A stretch of 64,000 bases of DNA. Source: Alteromonas stellipolaris. Lineage in GTDB: Bacteria > Pseudomonadota > Gammaproteobacteria > Enterobacterales > Alteromonadaceae. Positions 1 through 7,595 of the stretch are shown here, one piece after another. Numbering within the stretch: position 1 is the stretch's first letter; the number at the start of each line of letters is the position of its first letter. A model generated the notes under the pieces. The model ran no database searches and was not told where the DNA came from. It was given only the letters and a program-made list of their open reading frames with translations. The position numbers were made by a program, and so were the translations under genes. The stretch lies in assembly GCF_001562115.1 (NCBI RefSeq), contig NZ_CP013926.1, positions 3,224,001 to 3,288,000 of the forward strand, in the 5' to 3' direction.

Positions 1-2
1 CC

Positions 3-2708
3 CAAAAATTGGAAAATGTTAAATCCGAAGATGAACTGCTTATTGTCCTGCGCCAATGTCGCCATTTTTATATGGCTGCTATCACCTATCGCGACGGACT
101 TAACAAACAGACTATTACGCAATCGTTAGCACAGGTTTCTGCGTTAGCTGATGTATTAATTACATCAGCTTACCAATGGCTTTACACCATGTTAAGTACA
201 AAACATGGTGTGCCGTGGGGTGAAAATGGCCCTATTCATATGTACATTTTGGGCATGGGAAAATTAGGTGGCCGTGAACTTAACTTTTCATCAGATATCG
301 ATTTGATTTTTGCCTACCCCGAGAAAGGCATGACAAATGGCGAAAAGAAACCTATTGAAAATCAGCAGTTTTTTACTCGTTTAGCGCAAAAATTGATTCA
401 AGCGCTCAACAAGGTTACACCGGATGGCCAAGTCTATCGTGTAGACATGAGACTGCGGCCATTCGGTGAATCAGGGCCTTTGGTGATGCACTTCGACGCC
501 ATGGAAGATTATTATCAAGAGCAAGGCCGTCATTGGGAACGTTTTGCAATGGTGAAGGCGCGGGTGATCAACGATGACAATTCAGAAGACGTGGCCTCAT
601 TAAACGCCATACTGACCCCCTTTACCTTCAGGCGGTACTTAGATTTTACTACCATCGATGCATTGAGAAACATGAAGCATCTTATCGCTACGGAAATTAG
701 ACGCCGACGCTTGAGCAACAATATTAAACTTGGAGCAGGCGGCATTCGCGAAGTTGAATTTTTTGCGCAGAGCTTTCAGCTTATCCATGGAGGCAGAGAG
801 CCTGAGTTACAAAGTAAGTCACTACTTACTACCCTTGATAAGCTTGCTGATTTTGAAATTGTTGAACCTGATGTGACTGAACAACTTCGGACAGACTATC
901 TCTTTCTTCGTAAAACTGAGCACACGCTTCAACAATGCCAAGACCGTCAAACTCAAACTCTGCCCGATAGTGAGTGGGAGAAAAACGCATTAATTGCCGT
1001 GCTAGGCTTCAGTTCTTATGACGCGTTTATGGCGAAGCTGCAAAGTACCATGTCTAGAATACATGGGCATTTCAATGAATTAGTTGAAGAGGCTAAAGAT
1101 ACTCACACTAGCGAAGATACGTTGTTTGAAGCATGCCGCGACGCCTGGCAACTTTCCCTCGATAAAGAGGAGTTTAGCACTACGCTAACCCCTTTCATTA
1201 GCGTTGAGGAAGCGCAAGGCATTTGTACCCAGCTACAAGAGTTTAAAACCAATCAGCGCGGATATCGAATGGGTCAAAAAGGCGAAGACACGCTTAATAA
1301 ACTCATCCCCGAAATACTGTGTGTGCTGATTAAATTCGACCCCAGTAAAGCAAACAATGTACTAAAACGAATCTTCGGCGTGATAGATTCAATTACGGGC
1401 AGAACAACCTATTTAGACTTATTACTGGAAAACCCCAACGTGCTCCAACAGTTGGTTAAGTTATGTGACAGAAGTGAATGGATAGCGAATGAAATAAAAC
1501 GCTTCCCGCTGCTGTTAGATGAACTGCTTACTCCGCTTTATTTGCAGCAACAAAACTCAGATATTACCACCAGTAAATACGAATACGCCCAAGAGTTACG
1601 GCAGACCATGCTGCGAGTTGAACACGACGATGTTGAGCTCGCTATGGATACATGGCGGCAGTTTAAGCTTTGTCAGCAACTGCGTATTGCAGCCAGTGAT
1701 ATCAGCGGCTCGTTACCTATTGCGAATGTAAGCGATAAGCTTACCGTATTAGCGGAAGTGCTTCTTGAGCACGTTATTGAAGCAGCGTGGCATCAAGTTT
1801 CAGCGCGCTTCGGTGTGCCGCGTCACTTGAATGATGACGAACTGGGCTTTGCGGTTATTGGGTATGGCAAGCTTGGGGGCTACGAGCTTGGATATGGCTC
1901 TGATCTCGACCTTGTGTTTTTGCACAATGCTCCCCGACAGTCCACCACCGATGGGGCTAAGTCTATCGAAGCCCAGCAGTTTTACATCAAACTTGCTCAG
2001 CGTATTATGCATTTGTTGAATACCAAAACCTTATTTGGTCAGCTGTATGAAACGGATTTACGCTTGCGTCCCTCCGGTAATGCCGGGCTGCTTTGTTGTC
2101 ATATAGATGGGTTTGAGCGCTACCAACAAGAAGAGGCGTGGACATGGGAACATCAAGCGCTGGTGAGAGCCCGCGGCATTTGTGGTGATATATCACTGCT
2201 TAGTGCGTTTAATACTGTGCGTCATAACATTCTGTCTATTCATAGAGACCAGCCTACGCTATCTACTGAAGTGAGCGAAATGCGCGCGAAAATGCGCAAG
2301 CATTTACTTACTGCAAGTAATCAAAAAGTCGATTTAAAGCAATGTGTGGGAGGCATTGCGGACATTGAATTTATGACTCAGTACTGGGTGTTAGCCCATG
2401 CGAGCAAGATTGAAAGCTTAACGGAATTTTCAGACAATTTGCGTTTACTAGACGCTACCCATAACGCAGGCATTATTGATGAAAAACAATCTCACGCGCT
2501 GCAACAAGCTTACCTTGCGCTAAGAGAACAATATCATCACCTCACTCTTGCCGACACAAAGTATGCAGAGCAAACCGAGCATTTAAGCCAAATGAGAGAA
2601 ACGGTAAGTGAATATTGGCGGGCATTGTTTGGCAGTGGTGCCGAGAGTGATGACAGTGGTGCCGACACTGACGGCAGTAATGATAATAATAACAAAGGTG
2701 AGCAGTAG
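3..2708 (+). CDS. glnE: Bifunctional glutamine synthetase adenylyltransferase/deadenylylase, 5' end cut off
   Basis: The protein attaches AMP to and removes AMP from glutamine synthetase, in response to PII (GlnB) and glutamine. The frame is open to the left edge, so the true start lies outside; about 900 residues are present against roughly 945 in E. coli. Two nucleotidyltransferase cores are visible, each with the G-K-L-G-G...S-D-x-D-L signature: one near residue 80 (deadenylylase half, GMGKLGG then SSDIDLIF) and one near residue 620 (adenylylase half, GYGKLGG then GSDLDLVF). The C-terminus carries a short low-complexity tail rich in Asp, Ser, Gly and Asn. The stop codon lies inside a terminator-like hairpin. 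Identity is firm from the duplicated domain architecture. Confidence 0.97.
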   Translation, partial: QKLENVKSEDELLIVLRQCRHFYMAAITYRDGLNKQTITQSLAQVSALADVLITSAYQWLYTMLSTKHGVPWGENGPIHMYILGMGKLGGRELNFSSDIDLIFAYPEKGMTNGEKKPIENQQFFTRLAQKLIQALNKVTPDGQVYRVDMRLRPFGESGPLVMHFDAMEDYYQEQGRHWERFAMVKARVINDDNSEDVASLNAILTPFTFRRYLDFTTIDALRNMKHLIATEIRRRRLSNNIKLGAGGIREVEFFAQSFQLIHGGREPELQSKSLLTTLDKLADFEIVEPDVTEQLRTDYLFLRKTEHTLQQCQDRQTQTLPDSEWEKNALIAVLGFSSYDAFMAKLQSTMSRIHGHFNELVEEAKDTHTSEDTLFEACRDAWQLSLDKEEFSTTLTPFISVEEAQGICTQLQEFKTNQRGYRMGQKGEDTLNKLIPEILCVLIKFDPSKANNVLKRIFGVIDSITGRTTYLDLLLENPNVLQQLVKLCDRSEWIANEIKRFPLLLDELLTPLYLQQQNSDITTSKYEYAQELRQTMLRVEHDDVELAMDTWRQFKLCQQLRIAASDISGSLPIANVSDKLTVLAEVLLEHVIEAAWHQVSARFGVPRHLNDDELGFAVIGYGKLGGYELGYGSDLDLVFLHNAPRQSTTDGAKSIEAQQFYIKLAQRIMHLLNTKTLFGQLYETDLRLRPSGNAGLLCCHIDGFERYQQEEAWTWEHQALVRARGICGDISLLSAFNTVRHNILSIHRDQPTLSTEVSEMRAKMRKHLLTASNQKVDLKQCVGGIADIEFMTQYWVLAHASKIESLTEFSDNLRLLDATHNAGIIDEKQSHALQQAYLALREQYHHLTLADTKYAEQTEHLSQMRETVSEYWRALFGSGAESDDSGADTDGSNDNNNKGEQ

Positions 2709-2718
2709 CTCACCTTTG
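2693..2718 (+). terminator. Hairpin straddling the glnE stop codon
   Basis: Perfect 11-bp arms (2693-2703 and 2708-2718) enclose a 4-base loop, and the TAG stop (2706-2708) sits at loop and arm. Only a short T run follows (CTTTG). It lies between convergent genes and is probably a terminator for glnE, possibly working in both directions. Confidence 0.6.
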
Positions 2719-2731
2719 ATTTAACTAATCG

Positions 2732-3346
2732 TCAACGAACTAGAGTACATCGGGTAGCTAAAAATTCGGTTTCTTCAGCGGTCACTACTAAGGAACGTTG
2801 CTCGGGGCATAGATAGGCATTCACCTGCCCTTCGAAGCTACTGTCGATAGCGCTAGCAATTTTTGCCAACGAACCGGCTACCGTATTATCTAACTGAAAC
2901 TGATGTTTGATTATGAAGTCTTGCTCTAAATTCCATATCAGCTGCATTCCTTCGGCTTGCGCAAAAGTAGAGATAGCTTCTCGCAGCGTACTGCCTTCTT
3001 TAAAGGTGCGGAATTTTTGCTCGCCAGTCCAGCTAGTATCTACTGTCGTATTCAAGCTGGACATGCTTTCTAGTCGGCTATCAAGCTGAGGATCAACGCC
3101 ACCAGTTTCGATGACAAAACTCCCCTGCTCTTCTTTTACTGGATCGGTGGAAGACATTCTAAATTCGCGGTAAAACTCGCTCAATCCCTTTGCCACCGAC
3201 TTTTCTTCAACGGGTTTACCAGAAGGAACGTCATCACTGTTATTTTGTTGCAAATAAATCATCACACCCGCAATCACTATCAATACGAATGCTAGCGCAA
3301 CGTGACGCGCCCAAAATAATGTATTTGAATAACCTTTTTTAGCCAT
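2732..3346 (-). CDS. TcpQ-domain membrane-anchored protein
   Basis: This 204-residue protein has one N-terminal membrane segment (about residues 13-31, LFWARHVALAFVLIVIAGVM), a variable linker rich in charged residues, and a C-terminal domain from about residue 105 (WTGEQKF...LREAIS...GMQLIWNL). That domain has the pattern of the TcpQ/PilL-type domain found in type IV pilus and secretin-associated proteins. It is therefore probably an inner-membrane-anchored periplasmic protein. No pilus genes are adjacent, so a role in pilus or secretin assembly is only a family-based guess. ATG start at 3344-3346. It converges on glnE. Confidence 0.65.
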   Translation of the reverse strand: MAKKGYSNTLFWARHVALAFVLIVIAGVMIYLQQNNSDDVPSGKPVEEKSVAKGLSEFYREFRMSSTDPVKEEQGSFVIETGGVDPQLDSRLESMSSLNTTVDTSWTGEQKFRTFKEGSTLREAISTFAQAEGMQLIWNLEQDFIIKHQFQLDNTVAGSLAKIASAIDSSFEGQVNAYLCPEQRSLVVTAEETEFLATRCTLVR

Positions 3347-3469
3347 GACTTTATTAATGCATCCAATAACTTAAACCCAAGGTACAGCTTACCTCGCTTT
3401 TACCTTACGCACAAAAAGCGCGCTACATCAGTAATTGTACACCTAACGATGTAATAGGTAACTGCTCCG

Positions 3470-4396
3470 TTAGTACAATGATGGGGTGTCTTTACTGGGT
3501 CTGGTTTTAAACCGCTTGTGCATCCACAAGTAACTTTCGGGCTGCTCCTTAATGGCCTTGTCGATATGGGTGTTCAATTCCGTTAATGCAGCAATATCGT
3601 CCATATCCCCTAAATGCGTCAATGGAGGGTATATTTTGATTTTGTAACCTCTCGCAGTGTACTGAGACGTAATTATCATGGGTACACTGGTAGAGCGACG
3701 AATAAACATCAGCGTAGCAGTAGTGGTCGCGGTTTCAGCTACCCCACCAAAGGGGACGAACACGCTTTGCTTTGGTCCGTAATCTTGATCTGGAAGGTAC
3801 AAGCAAAGCTCTTTGTCTTCTAAGGCCATTAACAAGGCCTTGGCATTTCGCTTATCAATCATGTACTTATTTGAGCGGTTACGACCATGGTACTGTAAAT
3901 AGTCGACTAGCGGATTATTGTGCTTTCTATAGAAGGCGATACTTGGGTGGAAATAACCAATCCCCCTGCATGCAAATTCAAGATTCATATTGTGCAGGGC
4001 CATACCAAAAACCCCATGGCCGCTGGCTATGGCCGCTTCAACATGCTCTGCACCTTCAATTTCTATGGCCTTTTTCACTCGCCAATCAGGCCACCACCAC
4101 CCCATAGCCGTTTCAAATAACGCCATACCGGTTCTACGCACGTTTTCCTTTAATAGCGCCTGCACTTCTGACTCTGATAATGAAGGGTTCCAAAGTTCAA
4201 GGTTTCGCTTTGCTACGCGCACGCGCTTAGGAACAATTTTCGCAATCAGTTTACCTGCACCACCACCAATAAATCGTATGACTGGTAGAGGGAGCCAAGT
4301 GATGATGTAGAGAAGGAATACTCCTAGCCATACCGGCCAAAATTTTGGAGTAAGAAAAGACAGTTTGAATTTAGGAGCCTTAATTGCCGCAGCCAA
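3470..4396 (-). CDS. Lipid A late acyltransferase, LpxL/LpxM family
   Basis: The product would transfer a secondary acyl chain from acyl-ACP onto Kdo2-lipid IVA at the inner face of the cytoplasmic membrane. The 308-residue length is typical. It has an N-terminal hydrophobic anchor (about residues 18-40), and the catalytic H-X4-E motif is visible as HNMNLE (H135, E140), followed by the conserved YRKHNNPLVD and DQDYG...VPFFG-like (here VPFGG) blocks. The start appears to be TTG (4394-4396); no ATG occurs nearby in frame, and an AGGAA lies upstream. LpxL and LpxM cannot be separated safely by eye, though length and motifs fit LpxL. Confidence 0.9.
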   Translation of the reverse strand: MAAAIKAPKFKLSFLTPKFWPVWLGVFLLYIITWLPLPVIRFIGGGAGKLIAKIVPKRVRVAKRNLELWNPSLSESEVQALLKENVRRTGMALFETAMGWWWPDWRVKKAIEIEGAEHVEAAIASGHGVFGMALHNMNLEFACRGIGYFHPSIAFYRKHNNPLVDYLQYHGRNRSNKYMIDKRNAKALLMALEDKELCLYLPDQDYGPKQSVFVPFGGVAETATTTATLMFIRRSTSVPMIITSQYTARGYKIKIYPPLTHLGDMDDIAALTELNTHIDKAIKEQPESYLWMHKRFKTRPSKDTPSLY

Positions 4397-4583
4397 CGCA
4401 CTCTATTCCTAACAAATTAAGAGGAGCGCTATTGTAGCAGACCAAATTAAAGTCGAAAGTGCGTTGGTGGAATAATTCGACACTACTGCCGTGGTATTTT
4501 GTTTTCAATGCGCCATGATGTGGTTTAACAATCTCGATAAACGTCAATTTTTGAAAGAAGGTTGCCCTCCCCAATCAAGCGAT

Positions 4584-4850
4584 TTAGTGAGCGCCGTACT
4601 CTTTATCTATCTGCTTCAGCTTTTTCTCAAAAGTTTGAAAGTGATCGTCTTTTTCGTAATCAAAGTGATATTGATTATGGAAACCAAATTGCAGTTTACA
4701 ATTTTTATCTTCAATAAATAGCGTGTAGCCATCGAGGTCGGTGTACGCAACGATACCATTTAGATGATACTGATCTTCTTTCTTATCACCGTTAGTTCGG
4801 ATTTTTTCAAACACCTGTAATAGGAATTTACTGTCTAATTCATTTTTCAT
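4584..4850 (-). CDS. Small conserved protein, DUF3081-like
   Basis: This is an 88-residue soluble, charged protein with ATG at 4848-4850 and a good AAGGA upstream. The pattern LNGIVAYTDLDGYTLFIED...L.FGFHNQYHFDY recalls the small gammaproteobacterial family DUF3081 (recalled, not searched). No signal peptide or membrane segment is seen. Function is unknown, and the neighbours (lpxL-like gene and a small outer-membrane protein) do not suggest one. Confidence 0.6.
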   Translation of the reverse strand: MKNELDSKFLLQVFEKIRTNGDKKEDQYHLNGIVAYTDLDGYTLFIEDKNCKLQFGFHNQYHFDYEKDDHFQTFEKKLKQIDKEYGAH

Positions 4851-4956
4851 AAATGGTTCCTTAGTTTTTGACTAGCAACTCTTTTTACGCTGAATGATAG
4901 TGTTTGGATTACACCGCTATATTTGTATGTGTTTGGTCACCCAACCCTATTGAGCA

Positions 4957-5484
4957 TTAAAAATTATAACGAAAGCCCAAAGACACTAAATGCGTTGATA
5001 GGTCGTCTTCCCCGCCTAAATATATATATTCCAGTCGCACCATAGATTTTAGACCAACATAATAATCAAATCCAAGGCCAGCAATACCTGCCACCACACC
5101 CTCGTCAAATGAGCATGCATCACCTGATAACGCTGAGTTGCCACAGTAACGCGTACTTGCAATATCAGCGTTTGCGATACCTAACTTATAAAACAGTTCC
5201 CCGTACTCGCTTTTCGCCTTTCCAAGTACAGCAAGGTAAAGCGCATCACCCGAAAGCTCGGTATCATCTTCGCTATCATTAGTTAAATTAAGGTAACCCA
5301 CTTCTGCATACCACTGTCTATGGATTTGGCGCCCGAAAGCAACACTGTAAGCTAGCCCGCTATTCTCGACATTTGTGAACTCAAAATCACTAAACCCAAC
5401 TGACGCAATACCATAATGAGTAGAAGCACTATGTGCGTTAAACATTGAAAAAAGCGCAATAAAACCAACGACAAACTGCTTCAT
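4957..5484 (-). CDS. Small outer-membrane beta-barrel protein
   Basis: This 175-residue protein has a signal peptide (cleavage likely after NAHSA, about residue 20). It is followed by alternating hydrophobic/polar strands typical of eight-stranded OmpA/OmpX-like barrels (YGIASVGFSDFEF, YAEVGYLNL, YFYKLG-like segments, VRLEYIYLGG) and ends in the barrel signature aromatic R-Y-N-F. Two cysteines in the middle (YCGN...DACSF) may form a loop disulphide. ATG at 5482-5484 has GAGG upstream. It would sit in the outer membrane; the substrate is unknown. Confidence 0.75.
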   Translation of the reverse strand: MKQFVVGFIALFSMFNAHSASTHYGIASVGFSDFEFTNVENSGLAYSVAFGRQIHRQWYAEVGYLNLTNDSEDDTELSGDALYLAVLGKAKSEYGELFYKLGIANADIASTRYCGNSALSGDACSFDEGVVAGIAGLGFDYYVGLKSMVRLEYIYLGGEDDLSTHLVSLGFRYNF

Positions 5485-5504
5485 TAAAACCTCAAGTTAG
5501 AACC

Positions 5505-5541
5505 ACAAAAAATAACCCTAATAGTAAATAACTAGGGTTAC
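5505..5541 (-). terminator. Rho-independent terminator of the RND transporter operon
   Basis: Arms TAACCCTA (5513-5520) and TAGGGTTA (5533-5540) are followed, reading on the minus strand, by TTTTTT-rich sequence. It lies directly after the end of the 5583 gene. Confidence 0.7.
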
Positions 5542-5582
5542 GAGTGTAAATATTTAATTTAAATCAGAAATAACGCCTCGTA

Positions 5583-6770
5583 CTAAAAAAAGTACTCAAG
5601 GGTAAATTGAAGATGATCATCTCTTCTTAGGAAATAAAAGGTATCGTCAGTATCATCACTTGAAAAGAAATAGCCATCCAATTTCCAGCGCCAATGAGGT
5701 GAAATACGACTAGACGCTTCAATAAATGCACTGGAGGTACTCGATTCATCTAAATCTTGCACGTATCCCATGAGCACTTCGGTTCCATCAATATCGTTAA
5801 AGATAAACCGTAAGCCCACCATAAGGTCATTTTGACCCACAGCAAAGAAGTTATCTTCGCGCTCATCGAACTGGTACTCACTCAATACGCCTAGGCCATA
5901 TTGAGTATCGAATACGCCTTGTGTGGTGTATTCGAAACCTGTTACTACCGCAGTAAAATCTTCCGATTGTCCTTCACGATATATCGACTCAAATTTAAGT
6001 AACCACGCACCATATACGGTAAGTAAATCCACGCCTACCTGACTGATTTGCGCGTAATAGGGAAGAATCTCTGGCTGACCTTCTTCATTTATCGTAGTAA
6101 CAAGTTCTGGCTCTCTGCTTGTACCTGAAAAATAAGATAGCCCCACTTCCCAATCACTGATACTTGATTGCCACCTCAGCGCATAATCAACATGGCTTTG
6201 TTCACCATCCGACTCGTACAAGGCTTCTCCTACAGCAATGGGCGGACGCAAACGTCCATCTGCACTTTCAAAGGTGCGCTCTCTAAAATAGGGCAACACA
6301 AATGCTGAAAACGTGCCGAAGTCACTAAAGTAAGAAACATTAACCATAGGCTGACCAAGTTTATCTTCGCCATCTACCGCTTCAATGGCATCGGTTTGGT
6401 TAACGATGTCAACCAGGTGAATAGACTCGGTTTGCCCCCAGAATACTTTTCCAATCCCTACTTTGGTTTCCCATGTGTCTGCCACATGCATCCATTGCAG
6501 TTCTCGAACATCGAAGTGTGTTCTTTCCTCATCGTGTTGGTCGGCCCTGAAAAAGGGCTTAAACAGCAAGCTGTCTTCACCATCATTCCACTCGGTATAA
6601 GTTTCGGGGCTAAAAAAGACTGAGCCGTAAGTTCTTTCTTGCACTTCGTAGAGGGCGTCTTGCATGAAATAGCGCAGCTCTCCACCGGCAGAGCCTGTTA
6701 TTTCCGTATTGGCCAGTAGAGAGAATGAAGCCGTAATACTCGATACAAATAAAGCGATGGATTTAATCAC
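5583..6770 (-). CDS. Outer-membrane beta-barrel protein of the RND operon
   Basis: This is a 395-residue exported protein with a signal peptide (cleavage near SLLANT, residue 21). The mature part is built of amphipathic strands, with many Tyr/Phe/Trp residues and acidic loops, and it ends in L-E-Y-F-F, a typical C-terminal barrel signature. Phrases such as RWQSSISDWEVGLSYFSG and DQHDEERTHFDVRELQW recall alginate-export or DUF1302-like porins. It is the last gene of a three-gene minus-strand operon, three bases after the LolA-like gene, so it is probably the outer-membrane component or acceptor of whatever the transporter moves. Confidence 0.7.
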   Translation of the reverse strand: MIKSIALFVSSITASFSLLANTEITGSAGGELRYFMQDALYEVQERTYGSVFFSPETYTEWNDGEDSLLFKPFFRADQHDEERTHFDVRELQWMHVADTWETKVGIGKVFWGQTESIHLVDIVNQTDAIEAVDGEDKLGQPMVNVSYFSDFGTFSAFVLPYFRERTFESADGRLRPPIAVGEALYESDGEQSHVDYALRWQSSISDWEVGLSYFSGTSREPELVTTINEEGQPEILPYYAQISQVGVDLLTVYGAWLLKFESIYREGQSEDFTAVVTGFEYTTQGVFDTQYGLGVLSEYQFDEREDNFFAVGQNDLMVGLRFIFNDIDGTEVLMGYVQDLDESSTSSAFIEASSRISPHWRWKLDGYFFSSDDTDDTFYFLRRDDHLQFTLEYFF

Positions 6771-6773
6771 GAA

Positions 6774-7595
6774 CTACCGCGCTCTTTTTAAACTGTTTTT
6801 GTCAAAGTCTGATTCTGACAAGTCGGTATCAAAAACTAAGCTTTCTGTAATCAGCGACGTAGACTTACGCGTTTGTAAGTTCGTCATCTCGCTACGGATA
6901 GGACGCCAGTATTTCTCTTTATAAAGCTCGTAATCTTTTAGCTCAAGCACCTTAAGTAGCGCCCCTTTCTTATCGTAAAACTCAACTTTATGTACACGGT
7001 AGTGAGACTTATCAATCCATACTTTTTGCAGCGTATAACCCGAATAATCGTATTGAGGAACTTGCTCTAATACAAAGCACGCTTCACCATCAATCGTCTC
7101 GTCACCCACATAGGTATAAGAAAACTTCTCTACTTCGAACGATGTCATATCTTCAAAAGCAAACTCACTGCCGACAAAAGGTCCACTCTTGTTTTTGGAC
7201 GCGATACGCTTTACCCGTTTTAAAGCAGGAAGAAATATCCACTGTTCATCAGCATCGAAAACATGGGAGAAGCTCAAAAATGCAGTCCCTTTTACATCCC
7301 GAGGCGATTGAAAAACCGTTAGTGCTTTATCACCATCATCGGTCAACTCCATCGATTTCACGTTGAGTTTGCGTGTTGCTTCTTGGCCTTGCGCATTGCG
7401 TAGTACCATTAAAATTTTGGCCTCTGAATTATTCCATCCACGATCTCTCGCTTTTCGCTCTTGGGCTATTTCCAGTCCCTTTGCGCTAGGCTCACTCTCG
7501 GCGGCAACGCCATTGAATGTGGTGATAGATATGAACGACGCCAGTAAAACAAGGCTAATGTATCTCACTATTCTTCTCCGGTAACGGGGTTTCAT
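6774..7595 (-). CDS. LolA-like periplasmic protein (outer membrane lipoprotein-sorting family)
   Basis: This 273-residue protein begins with a basic n-region (MKPRYRRRIVRY), a hydrophobic core and a cleavage site near VAAES. The mature domain has the half-barrel pattern of LolA/LolB-type lipid carriers coupled to MMPL transporters: an early motif (GWNNSEAKILMVLRN), the DEQWIFLPALKRVKRI segment, the SFEDMTSFE-like loop and YDYSGYTLQKVWIDKSHYRVHKVEFYDKKG. It overlaps the transporter gene by 41 bp, which suggests translational coupling. Inferred job: shuttling a lipid or hydrophobic ligand across the periplasm between the RND pump and the outer-membrane barrel. Confidence 0.8.
   Translation of the reverse strand: MKPRYRRRIVRYISLVLLASFISITTFNGVAAESEPSAKGLEIAQERKARDRGWNNSEAKILMVLRNAQGQEATRKLNVKSMELTDDGDKALTVFQSPRDVKGTAFLSFSHVFDADEQWIFLPALKRVKRIASKNKSGPFVGSEFAFEDMTSFEVEKFSYTYVGDETIDGEACFVLEQVPQYDYSGYTLQKVWIDKSHYRVHKVEFYDKKGALLKVLELKDYELYKEKYWRPIRSEMTNLQTRKSTSLITESLVFDTDLSESDFDKNSLKRAR

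Noticed and set aside
3772..4310. Several overlapping plus-strand ORFs opposite the acyltransferase gene
   Set aside because: They are shadows of the LpxL-type coding sequence, which has the complete catalytic motif.
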